Shown: positions 56,800 to 64,000 of the stretch, in pieces
Layout of the letters: each line of letters begins with the position of its first letter
Position numbering within the stretch: the stretch's first letter is position 1
Source of the DNA: Deinococcus actinosclerus
Lineage (GTDB): Bacteria > Deinococcota > Deinococci > Deinococcales > Deinococcaceae
NCBI RefSeq assembly: GCF_001507665.1
Contig: NZ_CP013910.1
Coordinates: 2,169,501 to 2,233,500 of the forward strand
Reading direction: 5' to 3'
Length of the DNA stretch: 64,000 bases
Notes under the pieces: generated by a model
What the model was told of the DNA's origin: nothing
What the model saw: the letters and a program-made list of their open reading frames with translations, nothing else
The model's database searches: none
Program-made: the position numbers and the translations under genes

Positions 56800-57390
56800 T
56801 CAGGTCGCGCGGCGGGCCTGCATGACCTTCAGCAGGACGGGCACGATGCTGATCACGACGACGCCCCCCACGATGAGCAGGATGTAGCGGTCGAGGTGGG
56901 GAATGCGGTCGCCCAGGAAGTACCCCAGCGCGGGCACGCTGACCCCCCACAGCAGGGCGCCGAGGATGTTGTACAGCGTGAACGGCACCAGGGGCATGCG
57001 GCTCACGCCCGCCATGGTGGGGACCAGGGTGCGCACGACCGGCACGAAGCGCGCCAGGACGACGGCCAGCCAGCCGTAGCGGGTGAAGAACAGCTCGGCG
57101 CGGGTCACGTACTCGGGTTTGAAGTACCGGGCGTCCTGGTTGGCGAACACGCGCGGCCCGAACTTCCCGCCGATAAAGTACCCGGCGACGCACCCCAGGA
57201 TCGCGCCCGCCACGACGGCCGCCATGATCCCCCCGAGACTCAGGGCGCCCCCGGCGGCGAGGACCCCGGCGGCCAGCAGCAGGGTGTCGCCCGGCAGGAA
57301 GAAGCCCAGCAGCAGTCCGGTCTCGGCGAAGACGATGGCGAAGAGCCCCACGTAGGACGCGGAGAGGATCAGGCTGGTCAGGTCGTGCAT
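56800..57390 (-). CDS. DedA family membrane protein
   Basis: A 196-residue protein. [22 protein letters not shown] is the conserved DedA re-entrant segment (Glu and Pro-Gly-Asp), and the [25 protein letters not shown] block ([10 protein letters not shown]-x-S-R-M) is the second family signature, with about five helices in total. DedA proteins are implicated in undecaprenyl-phosphate and phospholipid recycling. The TAGCCT element lies eight bases before the ATG, a leaderless start. Confidence 0.92.
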   Translation of the reverse strand: MHDLTSLILSASYVGLFAIVFAETGLLLGFFLPGDTLLLAAGVLAAGGALSLGGIMAAVVAGAILGCVAGYFIGGKFGPRVFANQDARYFKPEYVTRAELFFTRYGWLAVVLARFVPVVRTLVPTMAGVSRMPLVPFTLYNILGALLWGVSVPALGYFLGDRIPHLDRYILLIVGGVVVISIVPVLLKVMQARRAT

Positions 57391-57486
57391 ACCCGATCAG
57401 GCTAGCGTGCCGGGTTGCACCCGCGCGTCACTCGCAGGATGGAGGGCGCGCTTCATGAAGGCCCCCGCGCCGCTGCGGGGCGGCCC

Positions 57487-58059
57487 TCAGCGCGCGCGGA
57501 GGTTGGTGGTGTTCCCGGCGGTGTCGGTGACCACGATGTCGGCCCAGATGCCGGTCGTCTCGGCGTAGAACTCGACCTCCTTGCCGGGCGTGATGTTCAG
57601 GCGGTTGCCGTCCACGCTGACCTGCGCGACGCGGACGTTGTCGCTGGCGACGCCGGACACGCGGATCACGTTTCCGCTGCGCTCGAAGCGGGTGACCTTC
57701 ACGGTGGGCCGCGTGGGATCGACACTGACGGGCAGCACCAGTTTCGCCGCGTTCCCGGCGGCGTCCCGGGCGGTGATGGTGTACTGCCCGGTGGGCGTGG
57801 ACAGCACCGCCTGGAACTGGAAGCGGGCGATCTTGCGGCTGCCGGGCTGGATGGGGATGCTCTTGCCGTCCACCTGAATGTCGGTGACGCCGGTGTCGTC
57901 GAGGACGTAGCCCTGGACCAGGAAGCCGTTGGCGCTTCGGGTCGCGCCGGTATCGGTGACGCTGATCCGGGGCGTGAAGTTGTCGGCCGTGCGGGCGCAG
58001 CTGCCCAGCGCGAGGATCAGGCTGGCTCCCAGCAGGGCGAGGATGGGGGAGCGGCGCAT
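57487..58059 (-). CDS. Ig-like beta-sandwich lipoprotein
   Basis: A 190-residue lipoprotein with lipobox LGSC (Cys21). The mature part holds two bacterial Ig-like units, visible as GQYTITARDAAGNAAKLVLPVSVDPTRP and a second copy around VASDNVRVAQVSVDG and IVVTDTAGNTTNL; the D-x-A-G-N-x motif is characteristic. An adhesion or envelope-binding role is likely, but not proven. The ATG at 58059 follows TATACT by eight bases, whereas the longer start at 58068 would use a TTG inside the promoter. Confidence 0.8.
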   Translation of the reverse strand: MRRSPILALLGASLILALGSCARTADNFTPRISVTDTGATRSANGFLVQGYVLDDTGVTDIQVDGKSIPIQPGSRKIARFQFQAVLSTPTGQYTITARDAAGNAAKLVLPVSVDPTRPTVKVTRFERSGNVIRVSGVASDNVRVAQVSVDGNRLNITPGKEVEFYAETTGIWADIVVTDTAGNTTNLRAR

Positions 58060-58163
58060 ACAGGGCAAGTATACCCGCCGCGTGGGCGGGCCTGGACCGG
58101 AGCGCGGCGCAGACCGGCGCGGCCGCGCGGACCGGGATGACGGTGGGCGGCGCGGGTGGCGCT

Positions 58164-58169
58164 TAGAAT
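58164..58169 (+). promoter_or_regulatory. -10 element (TAGAAT) fixing the hisZ start
   Basis: TAGAAT is followed by seven bases and then GTG at 58177. It rules out the in-frame start at 58156 because that codon lies upstream of the promoter element. Confidence 0.65.
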
Positions 58170-58176
58170 GCCGGGC

Positions 58177-59358
58177 GTGAATTCGTCCGCCTCATCATCC
58201 GCTGCCGCAGCCGGCTCCGCGCCGCGCGTGTCGGCGTTCATTCCGGAGGGCACGCGCGACGTGCTGCCGCCCGAGTGGGCGCAGCGCGAAGCGATCCGCG
58301 CGCAGCTGTCCGGCCTGTTTTCCCGCTGGGGCTACCGGGGCGTGGAGGTCCCCGCCCTGGAGTACGCCAGCGCGCACCATCCGCAGGACGCCGTGGCGTT
58401 CAAGCTGATCGACTCGGGCGGGCAGGTGCTCTCGCTGCGCAGCGAGTTCACGACCGCCGTGGGCCGCCTGGTGCGCACGCGCTACCCGCACGGGCCGTTC
58501 CCGCTGCGGCTGCAGTACTCGGGGCGGCTGTGGCTGCGCGCGCAGAACAGCGAGCTGGGCCGCCTGCGCGAGTTCAATCAGCTGGGCGTGGAACTGATCG
58601 GCGTGGAGTCCGCCCGTTCGGACGCGGAGCTGCTGCATCTGGCGGCGGCGGCGCTGCGTGAGGTCGGGGTGGGCGCGGCGCTGGAGGTCGGGTACCCGGG
58701 CTTCGTGGACGCCGTGCTGGAGGACGCCGGGCTGCACGGCGCGGCGCGGGCGGCGCTGCATGACGCGATCGACCGCAAGAGTGGCGCGGACGTGGACCTG
58801 CTGTGCGGCCAGTTCGGGCTGGGCGGCGAGACGCGCCGCACCCTGCACGCCCTGACGGACCTGTACGGCGGCCCCGAGGTACTCGACGCCGCGCAGGCGC
58901 TGGCGCAGGGCACGCGCGCGCACGAGGCGGTGGCGCACCTGCGGCGCGTGGCCGCGCTGTACGCGGGGCCGCTGCTGTTCGACCTGGGCGTCAGCCGCCG
59001 CTACGACTACTACACCGGGCTGACCTTCCGCGCGTACGCGCCGGGCCTGAACCAGCCGGTGCTGGGCGGGGGCCGCTACGCGCTGGAGGGCGGCCTGCCG
59101 GGCGCGGGCTTCGCGCTGGGCCTGGAACGCCTGATGCGCGCCCTGGCCGGCGACCTGCCCCCCGAACCGGAACTGGTGCTGGCGCTGGACCTCGCGGCGG
59201 CCGAGGCGGCGCGCGCGCAGGGCCTGCACGCGGAACTCGCCTGGACGGACGACCGGGCTGACTTGCAGGCGTTCAGCGCGGCGCGCGGCATCCGCCGCTG
59301 GGCCTACACCGACGGCGGCACGCTGATCTTCCAGCCCGCCACGGAGGTGACGCTGTGA
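58177..59358 (+). CDS. hisZ: ATP phosphoribosyltransferase regulatory subunit HisZ
   Basis: A 393-residue HisRS-like protein that lacks tRNA synthetase function and activates the short His[19 protein letters not shown] is the class II motif-1 region, [14 protein letters not shown] is the ligand-binding block, and [19 protein letters not shown] near residue 290 corresponds to the second histidine-binding loop. Length and the missing anticodon-binding domain separate it from HisS. A short low-complexity Ser/Ala N-terminus precedes the fold. The stop overlaps the hisG start by four bases. Confidence 0.93.
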   Translation: MNSSASSSAAAAGSAPRVSAFIPEGTRDVLPPEWAQREAIRAQLSGLFSRWGYRGVEVPALEYASAHHPQDAVAFKLIDSGGQVLSLRSEFTTAVGRLVRTRYPHGPFPLRLQYSGRLWLRAQNSELGRLREFNQLGVELIGVESARSDAELLHLAAAALREVGVGAALEVGYPGFVDAVLEDAGLHGAARAALHDAIDRKSGADVDLLCGQFGLGGETRRTLHALTDLYGGPEVLDAAQALAQGTRAHEAVAHLRRVAALYAGPLLFDLGVSRRYDYYTGLTFRAYAPGLNQPVLGGGRYALEGGLPGAGFALGLERLMRALAGDLPPEPELVLALDLAAAEAARAQGLHAELAWTDDRADLQAFSAARGIRRWAYTDGGTLIFQPATEVTL

Positions 59359-59990
59359 CCCCCGCCCCCACCCGGGACCCCGGGCACCTGACCCTGGCGC
59401 TGCCCAAGGGCCGCATCCTGGAAGACGCCATCGCGCTGCTCTCGCAGGCGGGCCTGCCGCTGACCATGCCCGAGAAATCCCGCGCGCTGCGCCACGAGTT
59501 CCCCGGCGTGACGGTGCTGGAACTGCGCAACCAGGACGTGCCGGTGTACGTGGACCTGGGCGTCGCGGACGCCGGGATCGTCGGGAAGGACGTGCTGATC
59601 GAGTCGGGGCGCACCGTGTACGAACCGGTGGACCTGCGCTTTGCCGGGTGCCGCCTCTCCCTGATCCGCGAGGTCGGCGCGGGCGGCGACATCGCGCGGG
59701 TCGGCACGAAGTACCCCCGCGCGGCCCGCGCGTACCTGAACGCGCGCGGCATTCCCGCCGAGATCGTCAAGCTCAGCGGGAACATCGAACTGGCGTGCCT
59801 GACGGGCCTCGCGGACGCCGTGGTGGACCTCGTGCAGACGGGCAGCACCCTGCGCGCGAACAACCTGGAGGAGGTGGACGTGCTGTTCCACTCGACCGCG
59901 CGGCTGGTCGTGAACCGCGCGGCCCTCAAGACCCGCCGCGAGCGCCTGCGGCCCCTGATCGAGCGTCTGCGCGAACTGACCTCGCAGTAA
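59355..59990 (+). CDS. hisG: ATP phosphoribosyltransferase, short form HisG
   Basis: A 211-residue catalytic subunit of the first step of histidine synthesis (PRPP plus ATP). [15 protein letters not shown] at the N-terminus, [46 protein letters not shown] and the phosphate-binding loop within it are the family blocks. It lacks the C-terminal regulatory domain of the long form, which is why HisZ is needed. The GTG start overlaps the end of hisZ. A repeated hairpin element follows the stop. Confidence 0.95.
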   Translation: MTPAPTRDPGHLTLALPKGRILEDAIALLSQAGLPLTMPEKSRALRHEFPGVTVLELRNQDVPVYVDLGVADAGIVGKDVLIESGRTVYEPVDLRFAGCRLSLIREVGAGGDIARVGTKYPRAARAYLNARGIPAEIVKLSGNIELACLTGLADAVVDLVQTGSTLRANNLEEVDVLFHSTARLVVNRAALKTRRERLRPLIERLRELTSQ

Positions 59991-60004
59991 ACGCAGGAAG
60001 TGGA

Positions 60005-60043
60005 AAGTGGGGAGTGGATGCGGCGCAGCTCCACTCCCCACTT
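60005..60043. terminator. 14-bp hairpin in a repeated intergenic element between hisG and patB
   Basis: AAGTGGGGAGTGGA (60005-60018) pairs perfectly with 60030-60043 around an 11-base loop, bordered by GGAAGTGGAAAG on one side and its C-rich mirror on the other. The same GGAAGTGGAAAGT-type sequence begins at 9116 after the double GNAT gene. Confidence 0.7.
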
Positions 60044-60069
60044 CCTACTGCCCACTCCCCTCTTCCGGC

Positions 60070-61254
<1,185 letters not shown>

Positions 61255-61261
61255 GAGGGCG

Positions 61262-61267
61262 AGCATA
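61262..61267 (-). promoter_or_regulatory. -10 element (TATGCT) fixing the patB start
   Basis: On the minus strand TATGCT is followed by seven bases and the ATG at 61254. The alternative in-frame ATG at 61266 lies within this element. Confidence 0.6.
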
Positions 61268-61342
61268 CCCCCCGCCCATGAGGAGGCGGGCAGGGAGCGC
61301 CTCTCGTCCCCCGCACGCCGCCGCGGGGCTACACTGCTCGGC

Positions 61343-62041
61343 ATGCTGGCGATCATCGGCGCAATGGACGAAGAAATCGAGTTGCTCTTGGGGGACCTGC
61401 GGGAGCGTGAGGACCTGAGCTTTCCGGGCGTGACCCTGCACCGGGGCGCGCTGGACGGCGTGCCGGTCCTGCTCACGCGCGGCGGGATCGGCAAGGTGAA
61501 CGCCGCGATGACCACCACGTACCTGCTGATGCAGGGCGCGACCCGCGTGATCTTCACGGGCGTGGCGGGCGGCGTGCACCCCGAGCTGCGGGTCGGGGAC
61601 ATCGTGGTGAGCACCGACTGCGTGCAGCACGACGTGGACGTGACCGCGCTGGGCTACGCGGTGGGCACCGTGCCGGGTGAACTCCCGGCGTGGCCCGCCG
61701 ACGACACGCTGCGCGCGGTGGCGCTGGAGGCCGCGCGGGACGTGGAGGGCGTGCGCGTGCTGGACGGCCGCGTGGCGAGCGGGGATCAGTTCATCGCGTC
61801 CAGGGAGGGCGTGACGCGCCTGTGGACGGGCTTCGGTGCGGCCTGCGCCGAGATGGAGGGCGCGGCGGTCGCGCAGGTGTGCGCGAAGGCGGGCGTGCCG
61901 TTCGTGGTGATCCGCTCGGTCAGCGACACGGCCGACCACGACGCGAAGGTGGATTACCGGGAGTTCATGCCGCTGGTGGCCCGCCACGCCAAGCAGGTCG
62001 TGCGCGGCATGCTCGCGCGCCTGAGCGCCCAGGCCGGCTGA
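61343..62041 (+). CDS. mtnN: 5'-methylthioadenosine/S-adenosylhomocysteine nucleosidase
   Basis: A 232-residue nucleosidase that hydrolyses MTA and SAH. MLAIIGAMDEEIELL at the start holds the catalytic Glu, GGIGKVNAAM and FTGVAGGVHPELRVGDIVVS are the phosphorylase-fold blocks, and EMEGAAVAQVC plus VVIRSVSDTAD complete the active site (Met, Glu and Asp of the family). TACACT ends seven bases before the ATG (leaderless). It is followed after seven bases by lrgA, so MTA recycling and the LrgAB pair are co-transcribed. Confidence 0.95.
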   Translation: MLAIIGAMDEEIELLLGDLREREDLSFPGVTLHRGALDGVPVLLTRGGIGKVNAAMTTTYLLMQGATRVIFTGVAGGVHPELRVGDIVVSTDCVQHDVDVTALGYAVGTVPGELPAWPADDTLRAVALEAARDVEGVRVLDGRVASGDQFIASREGVTRLWTGFGAACAEMEGAAVAQVCAKAGVPFVVIRSVSDTADHDAKVDYREFMPLVARHAKQVVRGMLARLSAQAG

Positions 62042-62048
62042 GTCCCGC

Positions 62049-62438
62049 GTGACCCCGCCCGGCTCGGTCACGGCGCGCCTGCCGGTCCCGGCCCGGTTCG
62101 TGCTGGGCCTGGGGCTGCTGCTGGGGTTCGCGGCGGCCGGGCAGGCCCTGACGCATGCGCTGGGCCTGCCGCTGCCGGGCTCGGTGGTGGGGCTGGCGCT
62201 GCTATGGGCGGCGCTGGGCCTGAAAGTGGTTCGGCTGCACTGGATCACGGACGCCGCCGACGGGCTGCTGGGCGTGCTGGGCCTGCTGTTCATTCCCGCC
62301 ACCGCAGGCTTCCTGCAATTCCTGAGCGCCGGAGCGGCGTGGGGCCTGTGGCTGCTCGTCATGACGGCGGGCCTGCTCGTGGGGGCGGGCGCGGCGGGCC
62401 TGCTCGCGTCGCGCCTGCTGCGCCCGGAGGACTCTTGA
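62049..62438 (+). CDS. lrgA: LrgA/CidA family membrane protein
   Basis: A 129-residue protein with four predicted helices of the LrgA/CidA family. LGLPLPGSVVGLALLWAALGLKVVRL is the conserved PGSVVG segment, and LLFIPATAGFLQFL the second. LrgA/CidA are holin-like proteins, more recently linked to export of overflow metabolites such as pyruvate. The GTG start lies seven bases after mtnN and the stop overlaps the lrgB start. Confidence 0.9.
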   Translation: MTPPGSVTARLPVPARFVLGLGLLLGFAAAGQALTHALGLPLPGSVVGLALLWAALGLKVVRLHWITDAADGLLGVLGLLFIPATAGFLQFLSAGAAWGLWLLVMTAGLLVGAGAAGLLASRLLRPEDS

Positions 62439-63091
62439 TCTGGGTCATGGTCACGCTGCTGGCCTTCGCGGCGGGCGTGCTGGCGCAGCTGCGGCTGCGC
62501 TCCCCGCTGGCGAACCCGACCCTGATCGGCACGCTGATCGTCGCGGCGGCGCTGCTGCTCACGCGGGTGCCGTACGACACGTACCTGCATGACGTGCAGC
62601 CGCTCTCGGTGCTGCTCACGCCCGCCGTGGTCGCGCTGGCCGTACCGCTGTACCGCCTGCGGGCACTGCTGGCCCGGCAGTGGCGGGCGCTGCTGCTGGG
62701 CGGCCTGAGCGGCACGGCGCTGGGCGTCGGGGTGGACACGCTGCTCGCGCGGGCGCTGCACCTCTCCCCCGACGCGCAGCGGGCCCTGCACACGGCGCCG
62801 GCCACCAGCCCGGTCGCGCTGCAACTCGCCCCGTTCACGCACGCGCCCCCCGCGCTGGCGGCCACGCTGGCGGTGCTGTCCGGGCTGATCGGCGCGCTGA
62901 TCCTGCCGCCCGTCCTGAACGCCCTGCGCGTCCGGCACCCGCTGGCGCGCGGCATCGCCATCGGGTCGGTCGCGCACGGCATCGGCACCGCCCGCGCACG
63001 CGAGGAAGGCGAGTGGGCGGGCGCGGCCGCCTCCATCGGCATGGGGCTCGCCGCGCTGACCGTCACGCTGATCGTCGCGCTGCTGGCGTAG
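62435..63091 (+). CDS. lrgB: LrgB/CidB family membrane protein
   Basis: A 218-residue polytopic partner of LrgA. NPTLIGTLIVAA, LLTPAVVALAVPLYR, ATSPVALQL and ARGIAIGSVAHGIGTARA are the family motifs, the last with the conserved His. The TTG at 62435 is the likely start because GGAGG ends four bases before it and the codon overlaps the lrgA stop (TTGA); the next ATG at 62447 would lose four residues and has no suitable Shine-Dalgarno. Confidence 0.9.
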   Translation: MIWVMVTLLAFAAGVLAQLRLRSPLANPTLIGTLIVAAALLLTRVPYDTYLHDVQPLSVLLTPAVVALAVPLYRLRALLARQWRALLLGGLSGTALGVGVDTLLARALHLSPDAQRALHTAPATSPVALQLAPFTHAPPALAATLAVLSGLIGALILPPVLNALRVRHPLARGIAIGSVAHGIGTARAREEGEWAGAAASIGMGLAALTVTLIVALLA

Positions 63092-63200
63092 ACCGGCAGC
63101 CGCCCGCAGGTCGCCCGCGCCCCGCCGGTCACCCCGGCCTCCCCCTCTGCCCCGCCTGCCCTCCTTGACCTCCACCCGCGCAGCCGGGATGCTGGGCACA

Positions 63201-63797
63201 ATGGCGCGCAAGGTGAACCCCATTCAGGACCGGTTGCGGCGCGCGGCGCTGGAGAAGGCGGCGTACCTGGCCATCTACGAGCGGGGGTACGCGGGCGTGA
63301 CGCTGGCGGACATCGCCGCGCACGCCGGGGTCAGCCGGGGCACGCTGGTGTATCACTTCGGCAGCCGGGCGGGCCTGCTCGCGGCCGTCATGCGGCGCTT
63401 CTCGCGGACGATCGCGGTGGCGACGCGGCGCGCGGTGCGGCTCTCGGACACCCCGGAGGGGAAACTGCGGGCGTACGTGGACAACCAGTTCTACGGACTG
63501 GTGAACACCCGGCGGTTCTACACGGTGTCCCTGGACTTCCTGGCCGCCGCGACGCGCGACGCGGACCTGATGACCATGCAGCGCGCGTTCCTGGCCGAGT
63601 CGCTGGCGGTGGATCTGGAACTGGCGCGCCTGACCGGCCGCGTGGGCGCGGAGGGCCGGGCGCGGCTGCTGCGCGCCATCGTGGAGGGCCTCAGCGTGCG
63701 CTTCCTGGCCGACCCCGAGCCGGATCTGGCGGTGTACCGCGCCGACTGCATGACGGGCCTGCGCGCCGTGCTGGGCTGGCCGGACGACGCCGCGTAG
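63201..63797 (+). CDS. TetR/AcrR family transcriptional regulator
   Basis: A 198-residue regulator. The DNA-binding domain is in the first 60 residues, with GVTLADIAAHAGVSRGTLVYHFGSRAGLL as the helix-turn-helix region. The C-terminal ligand domain (about 75-195) is all helical and includes LVNTRRFYTVSLDFLAAATRD. The overall style is that of BetI/FadR-like TetR proteins, but the ligand is unknown. The ATG at 63201 is preferred over 63165; no strong Shine-Dalgarno or -10 was seen. Its stop abuts the end of the convergent response regulator gene. It could be the factor for the TetR-type operator near 33280, but there is no evidence. Confidence 0.88.
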   Translation: MARKVNPIQDRLRRAALEKAAYLAIYERGYAGVTLADIAAHAGVSRGTLVYHFGSRAGLLAAVMRRFSRTIAVATRRAVRLSDTPEGKLRAYVDNQFYGLVNTRRFYTVSLDFLAAATRDADLMTMQRAFLAESLAVDLELARLTGRVGAEGRARLLRAIVEGLSVRFLADPEPDLAVYRADCMTGLRAVLGWPDDAA

Positions 63798-64000
63798 TTA
63801 CACGTTCACGCCGTCCAGCGTGGCGATGCCGTGCTTCAGGGCGTACAAGGCGGCCTGGGTGCGGCTGTCCAGCCCCAGCTTGCTGAGCAGGCGCGACACG
63901 TGGGTCTTGACGGTGGCCTCGCTGACGCCCTGGTCGGTGGCGATGTCGCGGTTGCTGTAGCCGTGCGCGAGGAGTTGCAGGACGATGGTTTCCTTGGGGG
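63798..64000 (-). CDS. NarL/LuxR-type response regulator, C-terminal fragment
   Basis: The gene enters from the right edge; only the last 66 codons are seen. They encode a complete LuxR-type HTH: ETIVLQLLAHGYSNRDIA, then VSEATVKTHVSRLLSKLGL with the recognition helix, then RTQAALYALKHGI. This is typical of NarL/FixJ-family response regulators. The receiver domain is outside the window. The stop is directly next to the stop of the convergent TetR gene. Confidence 0.92.
   Translation of the reverse strand, partial: PKETIVLQLLAHGYSNRDIATDQGVSEATVKTHVSRLLSKLGLDSRTQAALYALKHGIATLDGVNV

Overview
This window is a high-GC bacterial chromosome segment that I assign to the genus Deinococcus from gene content and signal style. 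It encodes a diderm envelope (BamA/Omp85, lipoproteins with clear lipoboxes), DivIVA, DedA, a LytR-CpsA-Psr protein, DUF937 and PRC-barrel proteins and the HisZ/short-HisG pair. More than twenty genes start 6 to 9 bases after a TANNNT -10 element with no Shine-Dalgarno site, which is the leaderless-mRNA style known from Deinococcus. I saw no rRNA, tRNA, CRISPR array, insertion sequence or prophage. I cannot name the species.

Layout. 1-5900: a DUF5009/HGSNAT-like acyltransferase, a very large MalT-SARP chimeric regulator, 3-hydroxybutyrate dehydrogenase and a CAP-domain secreted protein. 6000-14800: an M3 oligopeptidase broken by one base in a C-run, a double GNAT protein, queA with a NYN-domain gene, an aspartate-aminotransferase-like enzyme, a MarR regulator, a membrane GGDEF protein and panD. 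14850-23100: RqcH/NFACT and bamA on the minus strand, then a tightly coupled plus-strand operon yggS-divIVA-P450-phosphotransferase. 23170-25700: a small unit with a strong promoter containing a palindrome, an unannotated 54-codon reading frame, an excisionase-like HTH protein and a repeat-rich protein; then DUF554 and a small secreted protein. 25890-33060: a DUF4384/LGFP secreted protein, a 540-base gap, nspC, a large DUF4034-like membrane protein, rpe-comB and a PEBP-family lipoprotein.

33270-37710 is a propionate/methylmalonyl-CoA operon: a TetR-type operator, the mutase, three small membrane or secreted proteins and the chaperone GTPase MeaB. 37706-42414 (minus strand) is a seven-gene cluster: two ABC-2 permeases, an ATPase, two paralogous small membrane proteins and two tandem alkyladenine DNA glycosylases, one of which has lost conserved active-site residues. 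I consider it the most interesting unit here. 42600-52250: DUF937, an aquaporin, cysteine synthase, a PRC-barrel protein with LEA-like linkers and four internal repeats, a P-loop/enolase-superfamily pair and clpS-clpA. 52300-64000: a DUF5666 lipoprotein, a GNAT, an LCP protein, an alpha-glucosidase behind a LacI-type operator, a frameshifted small secreted gene, dedA, an Ig-like lipoprotein, hisZ-hisG, a PatB-type lyase, mtnN-lrgA-lrgB, a TetR regulator and the end of a NarL-type response regulator.

Most transcription units are short and end in perfect GC-rich hairpins without a T-run, several of them shared by convergent genes. Some genes are linked by 4-base start/stop overlaps (yggS-divIVA-P450, clpS-clpA, hisZ-hisG, lrgA-lrgB, the ABC/AAG operon), which suggests translational coupling. 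All function calls rest on reading motifs by eye; no database search was possible.
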